A stretch of 64,000 nucleotides of DNA, taken from positions 1 through 64,000 of the forward strand of contig NZ_RFFH01000008.1 of NCBI RefSeq assembly GCF_003696265.1, in the 5' to 3' direction. Positions 1-8,105 of this stretch are shown here, piece after piece; position 1 is the first letter of the stretch; each line of letters starts with the position of its first letter. Source of the DNA: Nocardia stercoris. GTDB lineage: Bacteria; Actinomycetota; Actinomycetes; Mycobacteriales; Mycobacteriaceae. The position numbers and the translations under genes are program-made. The notes below the pieces were generated by a model. It was not told the origin of the DNA. It did not search any database and saw only the letters and a program-made list of their open reading frames with translations.

Positions 1-1346
1 GCAAGATCGGTGACCGGCTCATCGCCTACCTCGACCCCGACGGCACACTCTCCAGCGACACCGACCGCAACCGCCGACGCGGCATCACCATCGGCCGACA
101 AGGCACCGACGGACTCTCCCCGATCTCGGGCCTGATCACCCCGCAACTGCGGGCATTCCTGGATCCGTTGCTGGGCAAATACTCCCGGCCCGGCGTCGCC
201 AACCCCGACGACGCCGCCTCATCATTCACCGACCCCGACACGGTCGACCCTGAAACCTTGCGTGCCGCAGCCGAACGCGACGACCGCACCGCACCCCAGC
301 GCACCCACGACGCCATCCGGGCCCTGCTGGAATGGGGAATCGTCACCGACCGGCTCGGCTCACACCGCGGCCTGCCCATCACCTGCATCCTCACCATCAA
401 CGTCGAGGACGTGGAGAACGAGACCGGAGTCGCGAACACCGCCACCGGCGGGACCGTCCCGATCAAAGACGCACTGGCACTAGCCGAGCGATCCCGCCCG
501 TTCCTCGCGGTCTTCGACCATAGCGGCCTCCCACTGCATATGGGACGCACCAAACGCCTCGCCTCACCCGCACAACGCTTGGCGTTGACCGCATCCCTAC
601 GCGGCTGCACCCGCCCGGGCTGCGACGCGCCCGCCAGCATGTGCGCGATCCACCACGTGAGCGAGTGGGCCGACGGCGGCTCGACCGACATCGAGAACCT
701 GGTACTCGCCTGCGATCACTGCCACGCCCGAGTCGACGGCACCGAACAAGGTTGGCGGACAGTCACTCTCGGCCCCGAAACCCGATACCCCGGCCGAGTC
801 GGCTGGATCGCACCTCGGTCGTGGGACCCCGACCAAACCCCGAGAGTCAATCACCGTCACCATCCGGACCAACTACTCGCCGAAATCCTGCGCCGGACAG
901 CACCGTCGACCGCACCGGCCGGGTCGTCGGATGCCGGATCCGGTCCGGTATTCCGAGGAGTCCTGCGCTGGACAGCACCGTCGACCGCACCGGCCGGGCC
1001 GTCGGATGCCGGATCCGGTCCGGTGTACCGAGGAGTCCTGAGGCGGACAACGCCGTCGACCGCACCGGTCGGGCCGTCGGATGTCGGATGCGGTCCGGCG
1101 CACCGAGTGCAACGCCTCGGCCGAGCCGATGTGCGGTGTGCCCAGTCGGCTGGACAGGGTGCGCAGCATGGCGTTCGCGTCGGTGGCGGTGCCGACGGTC
1201 GAGCGCTGGTCGCCGGCCGTCCGCTGCTGGTCGCCGCCCCTCCGGTGTTGGTCGCCGACCTTTGCGCGAGCCCGTCGGGACTGCTGCGTGATCGGATGCG
1301 TTGGGGGCGAACCGAATCCGAGCTCAGTCGGCGCGCGTCAGCGTGA
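1..1346 (+). CDS. DUF222 / HNH endonuclease (13E12 repeat family), 5'-truncated by the window
   Basis: The reading frame is open from the first bases, so the true start lies upstream. The N-terminal visible part is the end of a DUF222 domain (KIGDRLIAYLDPDG). An HNH nuclease domain follows at about codons 202-245, with paired Cys (CTRPGC, CDHC) and the IHH motif. These proteins occur in many copies in mycobacteria and Nocardia and resemble REP13E12-type elements; their biological role is unclear. From codon 296 the tail consists of three 25-residue repeats (LRRTAPSTAPAG...) and then a low-complexity Arg/Gly/Ala end, so the C-terminus looks like a repeat expansion rather than a folded domain. 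The last 23 bases overlap the convergent gene that ends at 1324. Confidence 0.85.
   Translation, partial: KIGDRLIAYLDPDGTLSSDTDRNRRRGITIGRQGTDGLSPISGLITPQLRAFLDPLLGKYSRPGVANPDDAASSFTDPDTVDPETLRAAAERDDRTAPQRTHDAIRALLEWGIVTDRLGSHRGLPITCILTINVEDVENETGVANTATGGTVPIKDALALAERSRPFLAVFDHSGLPLHMGRTKRLASPAQRLALTASLRGCTRPGCDAPASMCAIHHVSEWADGGSTDIENLVLACDHCHARVDGTEQGWRTVTLGPETRYPGRVGWIAPRSWDPDQTPRVNHRHHPDQLLAEILRRTAPSTAPAGSSDAGSGPVFRGVLRWTAPSTAPAGPSDAGSGPVYRGVLRRTTPSTAPVGPSDVGCGPAHRVQRLGRADVRCAQSAGQGAQHGVRVGGGADGRALVAGRPLLVAAPPVLVADLCASPSGLLRDRMRWGRTESELSRRASA
888..1112 (+). repeat. Three tandem 75-bp in-frame repeats in the HNH gene tail
   Basis: Units run 888-962, 963-1037 and 1038-1112. The first two are nearly identical and the third has diverged. 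Each encodes 25 residues (LRRTAPSTAPAGSSDAGSGP then VFRGV). The 75-bp length keeps frame. This is direct reading of the sequence. Confidence 0.9.
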
Positions 1347-1743
1347 TCACCGGAATCTCCCAGCTCACCTTCGCCTGGAAATCGGTGACCGCCGGAAACT
1401 TCTCGACCAACTCGTCCCACAGCCGCTGCCGCTCACTCGCGGAGGCGAACTCGGCGGTGGCCGTGTAGGTTTCGGTGCCGACCTCCACCGTCGCCGCCGG
1501 ATTCGCGCGCAGGTTGTAGTACCAGCCTGGCCGGTTCCCGCGGCCACCGTTGGCGGCGAAGACCACCAGATTCGCGCCGGCGCGATGGAATGCCAGCGGC
1601 CAAGTGCGCGGCTCACCCGACTTCGCCCCGATCGTGGTCAGCAGCAACAGTTCATAGTCCGTGAACTGCTGCACCCGCCCCTCGTTCGCGCGGAACTCGT
1701 CGATGATCCGCCGGTTCAGGGCACGCCGTTCGTCGTCGCTCAT
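1324..1743 (-). CDS. Deazaflavin-dependent nitroreductase-family protein (Ddn/DUF385)
   Basis: A 139-residue protein that fits the Ddn / F420H2-dependent reductase (split beta-barrel) family. The typical stretch is an N-terminal helix (FRANEGRVQQF), then LLLLTTIGAKSGEPRTWPL, a nucleotide-side loop (NGGRGNRPGWYYNLRANP) and a C-terminal region ending in VITLTRAD. Members use reduced cofactor F420 or bind other lipophilic substrates; the substrate here is unknown. The start is taken at the Met before SDDERRALN; an upstream Met at 1788 would add 15 residues with no family resemblance. It stands alone and converges on the HNH gene with a 23-bp overlap. Confidence 0.85.
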   Translation of the reverse strand: MSDDERRALNRRIIDEFRANEGRVQQFTDYELLLLTTIGAKSGEPRTWPLAFHRAGANLVVFAANGGRGNRPGWYYNLRANPAATVEVGTETYTATAEFASASERQRLWDELVEKFPAVTDFQAKVSWEIPVITLTRAD

Positions 1744-1955
1744 GACACCTCGAACGGTGGCGGGCGGCACTTCTATTCCGGCCGGCACCCGCCGTCGGGC
1801 CCAACGCGGCCCATCGGACCGTTGTCTTCGCGCTGTGGACGAGTGACCGTCAGGCCTGACCCGGTATAGCGCAGCTGGGATAGGGTGCGAAGGCGAGGGG
1901 AACCGGACGTGAAGCCGGTGCGTCGAAGAAAGTACGAGGCTGGACGGGAGGGATC

Positions 1956-2333
1956 ATGGCGTCGGTCGATGTCGGGCAGGCGGCCGCCGGGTCGCTGTAT
2001 CAGCAGGCCCAGTCGGGCACGTTCGTGATGGACCTGGACGCGGCGCAGCGCTGCGCGCAGCATTTCCAGACGTTCGCGGAGTCGTTGGACAAGTACATTC
2101 AGATGGCTCGCGACCTCGTCTTCGTGGATGGGTTCGGGACGCTGGACTCCGCGAAGGACCTTCAATCGGGGTTCGCGCGCAAGGCCGGGGAGTTGGTGAA
2201 CACGCTTCTCGGTATGCAGGAGGCTGGGTATCAGATGGCGGCTGCGTATCTCGAGGCAGCGAACCAGACCAGCCAAGCCGACAGTGCATTGACGAAAATG
2301 ATCAATGCCAAGAATCAGGAGATATCGTTGTGA
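1956..2333 (+). CDS. Small helical ESX-locus protein (WXG100-like), hypothetical
   Basis: A 125-residue, mostly helical, Gln/Ala-rich protein without signal peptide. Length, lack of signal and position in front of a DUF3558 lipoprotein, a PPE-like protein and EspG suggest a WXG100/PE-type partner of a type VII secretion locus. However, I see no clear central W-x-G, so the family call is an inference from context. Its stop overlaps the GTG start of the next gene by four bases (GTGA), which indicates translational coupling. The start follows a GGGAGGG-type ribosome site (GACGGGAGGGATC). Confidence 0.6.
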   Translation: MASVDVGQAAAGSLYQQAQSGTFVMDLDAAQRCAQHFQTFAESLDKYIQMARDLVFVDGFGTLDSAKDLQSGFARKAGELVNTLLGMQEAGYQMAAAYLEAANQTSQADSALTKMINAKNQEISL

Positions 2334-2965
2334 CCGCCGCAAGATCTCTCAGGCTTCCGGCATACGCTTCGCTGGCTGTTGCCGCTGGCTTGCTGGCTGC
2401 ATGCGGCCAAGGGAGTTCGGGCACTCAGGACACGCCGAGCGCCGCAGCTAGTGCTTCTTCGACTCCCAGCTCCCCGTTTCCGACCCTGACTCAGAAGTAT
2501 CTGCAGCCACCGGCCGGATTCAACCAGGGCAAGTCTCCTGACCGCCAAGATGTGGTCTTCGACCCGTGTACCTGGATTCCAGACTCAGAAATTAAGGCAG
2601 CAGGGTTCGATCCAGCCTCTCGGGAACGTGGAGAGGATAGTCCGGGTAGATACACGTTTCTCCTCTGCTACTTCAAGAATGGTAGTGGGCGGCTGAGTAT
2701 CCTGTCGGGCAATGTGACCATGAGCGAGGCCGAGAACAAGTATGCGGGCCGTACAGTGCCCATGACGGTCAACGGTCGTTCCGCTCTCGAATTGTCCGGC
2801 GAGATGGGATCGAATCGGTGTGACGTTCTGTTCCAGACCAAGGCCGGCTATGTCCAAGTGGGAATGAATCTCAACGCAGACACGGCGGTCAAAGGAGTGA
2901 AGGCATGCGACGGTCTCGACAAGGTTGCGGAAGCGATCGAACCCTCGGTCGGTAAGGACAACTGA
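2330..2965 (+). CDS. DUF3558 family lipoprotein
   Basis: A 211-residue protein with a signal peptide and a lipobox (LLAAC, Cys25), so it should be lipid-anchored on the outer face of the membrane. After a Ser/Pro-rich linker, the mature part has the DUF3558 pattern: FDPCTWIPDSEIKAAGFDP, a second Cys in LLCYFKN, and late Cys in NRCDVLF and VKACDGL. Family function is unknown; such genes are common beside ESX-type genes in Nocardia. The GTG start overlaps the preceding stop, and the next gene begins two bases after this stop. Confidence 0.8.
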   Translation: MTAARSLRLPAYASLAVAAGLLAACGQGSSGTQDTPSAAASASSTPSSPFPTLTQKYLQPPAGFNQGKSPDRQDVVFDPCTWIPDSEIKAAGFDPASRERGEDSPGRYTFLLCYFKNGSGRLSILSGNVTMSEAENKYAGRTVPMTVNGRSALELSGEMGSNRCDVLFQTKAGYVQVGMNLNADTAVKGVKACDGLDKVAEAIEPSVGKDN

Positions 2966-2967
2966 TC

Positions 2968-4260
2968 GTGGCCCCGGATCCGCTGTCGATCGCTCAGCAG
3001 GCCAAGATCGGCGCCGATACGCAGGCGGCGAAGCTGTCTTACAAGGACACCGACCCGTCCTACATCCAGAACAAGGAGAGCTTCGACAGCGCGCACTACG
3101 ACTACATCGTCGGTGGCGTGAACTCCATGGATCCGCAGCATCTGCACTCCACCGCCAAGGCCTGGCGTGACATTGCCGGTGCCGTGAACGGGGCGATCAC
3201 CGGCCTGCATATGTCAGTGGAGCACGAGCTGCAGTCGCTGCAAGGGAAGGCCGCTTCCGCCGCCGCGGCCGCGAAAGCGACTTTCGTCAGCCAGGTTACG
3301 GATGCTCATGTGGTGATGCTCGATGTTGCGCAGCGGATCTCGTCTACCGCCTACGGTGCCGAGGCGGTGCGTACCGCGGTCCAGGGGGCACAGGGCGATA
3401 TCGTCACCACAGCTGTGCCATTGACGATGGGGGGTATCACGTTCCCCGGTGTGCCGGATCCCAGCTCGCTGTCCACCGACCAGTCGAAGGCGGTGCAGGA
3501 GACGGTGGCGGCGATGAACAACATCTACAAGCCGATCTTCGATCCCGCCGGCGACGGCGTGCCCACGTTCGTGCCGGTCAGCAAGCCGGGTGGTCCGGGC
3601 TCGGGGATTCCCGGCGGGCCCAGCGGGCCGGGTAATCCGGGGTCGCCGAGCAACACCGGTGACCCGAACAGCCCTGGGACCCAGAACAATCCGGGTTCGC
3701 CGACCGGTGATCCTGCGACCACTACCGGCCCGGCGGGATTGTCGCCCTCGAATACCGCGCCCGCGAACCCCCAGAACCAGAATCCGCTCGGTACGCAGAC
3801 CGCGCCTGCCGGAGTGGCTCCCGCGGGCGTGCTACCGGATCTGCCCGGATTGCCTTCGTCTACCGGCAGTCCCGCCGGCCCGGGTGGTCCCGGTATCGGT
3901 ATTCCGGGTGGTCCGGGCGGGAATGTGCCGGGTGGTCCCGGCGGGAGTGTTCCGGGCGGTCCCGGATCCACGGTGAACGGTGTGGTGACCGCTGGACCGC
4001 GTGGAACGGCGGGGACAGCCGGACTTCCCGGCGGGATGTCGCCCGGTGCGGGAGGCAAGGGGAAGGGCGAAGAGGAAGACGGCGAACATCTTTCGCCCGA
4101 TTACCTGGTGATGGACCGCTCCGACGAGCTGATCGGCCGCGTGGACGGCACCGTACCGCAAGCCATCGGTGCCAACGTGCCCGCGGCCTCGAATCAGGTG
4201 CCGCCTGGGCCACGGGGTGGCGGTCAGCGTGTTCCGCCCGCCGGGCCCAGGCCGTTTTGA
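2968..4260 (+). CDS. PPE-like / WXG-domain protein with Pro-Gly-rich tail, probable type VII substrate
   Basis: A 430-residue protein without an N-terminal signal peptide. Residues 1-180 form a helical domain resembling the Nocardia PPE/WXG-type domains (HSTAKAWRDIAGAVNGAITG; Ala-rich amphipathic helices). Residues about 205-365 are a collagen-like, low-complexity Pro-Gly-Asn segment with many PGGPG units. A charged region and a conserved-looking C-terminal motif (LSPDYLVMDRSDELIG) follow. The GTG start is two bases after the lipoprotein stop, and its own stop overlaps the espG-like ATG by one base. EspG chaperones bind PPE proteins in mycobacteria, so this is the likely client of the next gene (inference). 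Confidence 0.7.
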   Translation: MAPDPLSIAQQAKIGADTQAAKLSYKDTDPSYIQNKESFDSAHYDYIVGGVNSMDPQHLHSTAKAWRDIAGAVNGAITGLHMSVEHELQSLQGKAASAAAAAKATFVSQVTDAHVVMLDVAQRISSTAYGAEAVRTAVQGAQGDIVTTAVPLTMGGITFPGVPDPSSLSTDQSKAVQETVAAMNNIYKPIFDPAGDGVPTFVPVSKPGGPGSGIPGGPSGPGNPGSPSNTGDPNSPGTQNNPGSPTGDPATTTGPAGLSPSNTAPANPQNQNPLGTQTAPAGVAPAGVLPDLPGLPSSTGSPAGPGGPGIGIPGGPGGNVPGGPGGSVPGGPGSTVNGVVTAGPRGTAGTAGLPGGMSPGAGGKGKGEEEDGEHLSPDYLVMDRSDELIGRVDGTVPQAIGANVPAASNQVPPGPRGGGQRVPPAGPRPF

Positions 4261-4985
4261 TGCGGGAGTTCACCCCCGACGAGTTCCTGCACGTGTGGTC
4301 CGAGACCGGACTCGATCGCTATCCGGCGCCGCTGGTGCTGCGGGGATCAACTCCGCTGCAAGCGGATCGGGATCGGCTCGCCGCCGAACTGCATACCCGG
4401 CTGCCGCTCGGCGGCGACCCGGACCTGACCCGCATCCTGCGCGCGGCCGCCGACCCCGACAGCGTGGTCACCCTCACCGGGCACACCGCGCGGCCGATGC
4501 GGGTGTACGCCGCGGTGACGGCCGGGTTCGGCGTGGTTCTCGCGCAACGCTCCACGGCGGATCCGGTGTACGGCGGCAACGTCCTCGTCGAAACCGGCCC
4601 GGCCGGAATCATTCCGAAGATCTTCACCACCATCGCGGGCGGTCCGGTCCGCGCCGGCCGCGGCGCCGCCCTGGTCGAGAACGTGGACCGCATGCGTGCC
4701 GAGGAGGAAGCCGGCTGGGCCGGCATCCGCGAGACCACGGGGCAGCGCATGCGCCGCCTGATTACCGGCCCCCGGGACGGCCTGGGCTGTGTCGAGGTCC
4801 GCCACCGCGTCCGCAGCGAACATCCCCACACCACATTGCAACTCCACTGGATCGACGTCCCCGGCGACGGCCGCTACACCCTCCGCGCCCTCCACCACGA
4901 ACTCCACGTCACACCCTGCGACGAACCCACCCTGCGACGCGAGATCGCCCGCTTGATCCACGACGAGCCGGAACCGGACTGGTGA
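4260..4985 (+). CDS. EspG-family ESX secretion chaperone
   Basis: A 241-residue protein of the EspG family (ESX secretion-associated, cytosolic chaperone of PE/PPE substrates). Family features are the N-terminal 'tpdEFlhVWsetGldRyPaPL' region, the central 'RVYAAVTAGFGVVLAQRS' strand pair, and the C-terminal beta region ending in HWIDVPGDGRYTL. The ATG overlaps the stop of the PPE-like gene (TGATG), fitting a client-chaperone pair. A second, distant EspG homologue lies at 44881-45564. Confidence 0.8.
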   Translation: MREFTPDEFLHVWSETGLDRYPAPLVLRGSTPLQADRDRLAAELHTRLPLGGDPDLTRILRAAADPDSVVTLTGHTARPMRVYAAVTAGFGVVLAQRSTADPVYGGNVLVETGPAGIIPKIFTTIAGGPVRAGRGAALVENVDRMRAEEEAGWAGIRETTGQRMRRLITGPRDGLGCVEVRHRVRSEHPHTTLQLHWIDVPGDGRYTLRALHHELHVTPCDEPTLRREIARLIHDEPEPDW

Positions 4986-5380
4986 ACCGCTGTCCGGCTG
5001 TCCTATTCGATCTGATACCGCGACCCAGGCGGCTCTGAATTCGCGACATAGCAGGTTATGTCCCCATGCGTATTCGGCTGGAAATATTGCTGCCCAAGGA
5101 ATTCGGGGCTTGCGATTTCGGCGAAGTCGTTCTTCGGCGGCTGGATTCCTGTGAAAGGGCAGGCCACGGCGATGATTCGGAGGTGCCGTGAATCCTTTTT
5201 TCTGCGCAGTCGATTCGATCTCGAGAGTGTGCTCGAAATTCCGATTCGATCGACCGGTCGGTCAATTCGAGCCGTGCCATCCGGATATTCACCGGTTCTC
5301 GGCGAATTCGAACTCGAATGGCGCCGTCCGGCTGTTACATTCTGTCCGCCGAATCGGCTTGCTACACAGAGAGATAGAAC
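4986..5380. other. 395-bp intergenic region, comparatively AT-rich
   Basis: No convincing gene. Open frames here have poor codon usage and no family resemblance. The stretch 5180-5340 is visibly richer in A/T than its surroundings and carries many copies of ATTCGA/TTCGAA-type words. It contains a short hairpin (GACATA/TATGTC, 5045-5062). It probably holds the promoter of the secreted protein at 5381. Confidence 0.5.
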
Positions 5381-5821
5381 ATGACGAAGATGATCGGCCG
5401 GCGCGCGGGCGTCGCGGCCGCAATGGGGATCGTGGCGGCCGCATCCATTGCGGTGGTCACCCCGACCGCCACCGCGGCCACCGCCGCCCCCTGCGCGTAC
5501 TTCCCCGACACGACCTTCACCGTGGGCGGAACGTACACGATGACCGTGCCGATCCCGCAAACCGCCGTCGGCACCACCGTCGACTTCTACGACGACGGAA
5601 CCATCTTCCAATCCGACCCCAACGTCCAGGGTTCCACCGCCACCGCGACGTGGAAACCGACCTACGTGGGCGACCACAGCGTTGCCTTCGGCAACAGCGC
5701 TTACCCCGGCGATATCTGCTTCATCACCGTAGCCGCCGCCCCCACCGGCCCCGGCAGCTCGATCACCGACCTGGTGGGCGGCCTTTCCGGCGTACTGCAG
5801 GCGATTTCCGGCCTGCTGTAA
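5381..5821 (+). CDS. Small secreted Ig-like protein
   Basis: A 146-residue protein with a clear Sec signal peptide (MTKMIGRRAGVAAAMGIVAA, Ala-rich cleavage area near residues 30-36). The mature part is a single predicted beta-sandwich of bacterial Ig-like type (TVGGTYTMTVPIPQTAVGTTVDFYDDG) with two Cys (APCAYF and GDICF) placed to form one disulfide. It ends in a Gly/Leu-rich helix (LVGGLSGVLQAISGLL). Nocardia encode many such proteins of unknown function. No operon partner: the next gene is convergent. Confidence 0.7.
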   Translation: MTKMIGRRAGVAAAMGIVAAASIAVVTPTATAATAAPCAYFPDTTFTVGGTYTMTVPIPQTAVGTTVDFYDDGTIFQSDPNVQGSTATATWKPTYVGDHSVAFGNSAYPGDICFITVAAAPTGPGSSITDLVGGLSGVLQAISGLL

Positions 5822-5853
5822 CACTTCCCGGCCGCAGTACGCGATATCGGCCG

Positions 5854-7914
5854 CTACTCCGGCACGCTCTTGTCCATCAGCATCTGTGTGAAGAACTCGT
5901 AGATCAACGCCGACTGGAATGCCAGCTGCTTGTTGTCGGCCGCGCCGCCGTGGCCGCCCTCGATGTTCTCGTGGTACCAGACGGTGTGGCCCTCGGATTC
6001 GAGTAGTGCGGTCATCTTGCGGGCGTGGCCCGGGTGCACGCGGTCGTCGCGGGTGGAGGTCATGATCAGGATGGGCGGGTATTCCGCTGTGGCGCTGGTG
6101 TTCTGGTAGGGGGAGTATTCCGAGATGTAGGCCCATTCCTCGGGCTTGTCCGGGTCGCCGTACTCGGCGATCCAGGACGCGCCGGCCAGCAGCAGGTGGT
6201 AGCGCTTCATGTCGAGCAGCGGGACCTGACAGACCAGGGCGCCGAACAGGTGCGGGTAGCGGGTCAGCATGACGCCCATCAGCAGGCCGCCGTTGCTGCC
6301 GCCGACCGCGCCGAGCTGCGCGGGCGTGGTGATGCCGCGGTCGACCAGGTCACGGGCGATGGCGGCGAAATCCTCGTACACCTTGTGTCGGTCGGCCTTC
6401 TGGGCCTGGGTGTGCCACTGCGGGCCGTACTCCCCGCCGCCGCGGATATTGGTCATCACCCAGGTGCCGCCGCGTTCCAGCCAGCTCATGCCGGTGACGC
6501 CGGCGTAGGTGGGGGTTCGGGAGATCTCGAAGCCGCCGTACCCCGACATCACCGTCGGGCCGGGCGTGCCGATCCGATCCTGGTGCCGGATAACGAAATA
6601 CGGCACCATCGTGCCGTCATCGGAACGGGCGAAGAACTGTTCGGTGCGGATGCCGTCGGTGTCGAAGAAGCCGGGAGCCTGCTTGAGCAGTCGGACGGGC
6701 TTGCCGATCGTGCCTTCGAGCAGCGTGGCCGGCGTGGTGAAACCGGATGTGCTGAGCATGAAGTCGTCACCGCCGTCGATCTTGTCGAGGTTGGTGACAC
6801 CGGTGGTCGCCATGGCGGGCGTGTCGGCGAGCGGTTCCCGGGTCCAGCCGTCGGGGCCCGGGGTGAGGACGTGCAGGCGGGTCTGGACGTCCTGCAGGGT
6901 GGACACGATCAGATGGTGTTCCGACCAGTTGTAGTCGTGCAGCGAGGTGTGCGGGTCGGGCGCGAACAGGACATCGAAATCGCGGCCACCGGCGAGAAAT
7001 TCGTCGAAATCGATCGCCAGCAGCGTGTCGGCCGGATAGGTGTTGCCGCCGGTCGTCCACTCCGACTTGAGATGGATCAGCAACCACTCGTGGTGCCAGG
7101 ATTCGTCGGAGTCGGTGGGGGATTCGAGGTAGGTCAGGCTGCCGTCCGGGGCGAGCAGGTACACCTGCTCGTTGAAGAAGTCGGTGGCCCGGGTGAAGTA
7201 GTGCCGTTCGAAACCGGGGGTGCGGTCGTAGCCGCAGCCGACGGACACGTCGCTCGCCTCGCCCTCGAACACGGTCTCGGCCGCCTCCAACGGGGTGCCG
7301 CGGCGCCAGCGCTTCGCGATTCGCGTGTACCCGGAGTCGGTGAGCGAACCGGGACCGAAATCCGTTCCGACGTAGACGGTGTCGATATCGATCCAGCGCA
7401 TCCAGTTCTTCGCTTCGGACAGTTCGAAACCGCCCGCCGCCGCCGGGATGAATTCGCGCTTCTCCAGATCGAATTCGCGCACCACGGTGGCGTCGGCTCC
7501 GCCGCGCGAGAGGCTGATCAGCGCCCGCGACTGTGCGGGCCGCAGCACGGCCGCACCCGACCACACCCAGTTCTCGCTCTCCGCGGCCGACAGCGCGTCC
7601 AGGTCGAGCAACACGTCCCATTCGGGGTTCTCGGTGCGGTACTGCTCGAACGTGGTCCGGCGCCAGATGCCCTTCGGGTGGGCGGCGTCGCGCCAGAAGT
7701 TGTACAGCCAGGTGTCGCGCCGGGTGGGATACGGGATGCGCGCATCGGTGTCGAACATGTCGAGGATGCGGTGCTCCAGCGCGCTGAACCGGTCGGTGGC
7801 GGCGAACCGTTCGTGTACCACTTCGTTGCGCTCACGCGCCCAGCTCAACGGCGCGTCGCCGGTCACGTCCTCGAGCCAGAGGTAGGGGTCGCTGTGCTGC
7901 GCTTCGCCGGTCAT
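5854..7914 (-). CDS. S9 family prolyl oligopeptidase
   Basis: A 686-residue prolyl oligopeptidase-like serine peptidase, probably cytosolic because no signal is visible. It begins with the family hallmark DPYLWLEDVTGD, followed by a seven-bladed propeller (about residues 70-430) and an alpha/beta hydrolase domain. The catalytic triad is visible: Ser540 in GGSNGG, Asp about 623 in TRDDRVHPGH, and His655 in EGGHGGAADN. It cleaves after Pro in short peptides. The ATG at 7914 is chosen because homology starts there; the frame stays open upstream (to 8088) but that part is Cys/Arg-rich and looks non-coding. Divergent from lpd. Confidence 0.92.
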   Translation of the reverse strand: MTGEAQHSDPYLWLEDVTGDAPLSWARERNEVVHERFAATDRFSALEHRILDMFDTDARIPYPTRRDTWLYNFWRDAAHPKGIWRRTTFEQYRTENPEWDVLLDLDALSAAESENWVWSGAAVLRPAQSRALISLSRGGADATVVREFDLEKREFIPAAAGGFELSEAKNWMRWIDIDTVYVGTDFGPGSLTDSGYTRIAKRWRRGTPLEAAETVFEGEASDVSVGCGYDRTPGFERHYFTRATDFFNEQVYLLAPDGSLTYLESPTDSDESWHHEWLLIHLKSEWTTGGNTYPADTLLAIDFDEFLAGGRDFDVLFAPDPHTSLHDYNWSEHHLIVSTLQDVQTRLHVLTPGPDGWTREPLADTPAMATTGVTNLDKIDGGDDFMLSTSGFTTPATLLEGTIGKPVRLLKQAPGFFDTDGIRTEQFFARSDDGTMVPYFVIRHQDRIGTPGPTVMSGYGGFEISRTPTYAGVTGMSWLERGGTWVMTNIRGGGEYGPQWHTQAQKADRHKVYEDFAAIARDLVDRGITTPAQLGAVGGSNGGLLMGVMLTRYPHLFGALVCQVPLLDMKRYHLLLAGASWIAEYGDPDKPEEWAYISEYSPYQNTSATAEYPPILIMTSTRDDRVHPGHARKMTALLESEGHTVWYHENIEGGHGGAADNKQLAFQSALIYEFFTQMLMDKSVPE

Positions 7915-8105
7915 AGCGCCATTGTTGCAGCGGGCCGCCGCCCGGCACGAGGGTTGTTCGCCAGCCGCACAGCAACCGTCTCGACAACCCCGCTTCCCGC
8001 ACACGGGAACAGGACGCGCGGTGAGGTCGGACGACCGGTCGGTCTGGTTGGTCACAGTGCGCTGCGCCCGCCCCGCGCCGACGCCCACGCGCTAGGCTGC
8101 ATTGC

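Noticed and set aside
3880..3965. Repeats in the PPE-like gene considered as a CRISPR or minisatellite
   Set aside because: The units are codon-based PGGPG repeats in frame, without unique spacers.
5058..5384. Possible small gene before the secreted protein
   Set aside because: No ribosome site, poor codon bias, no family resemblance, and it overlaps the next start.
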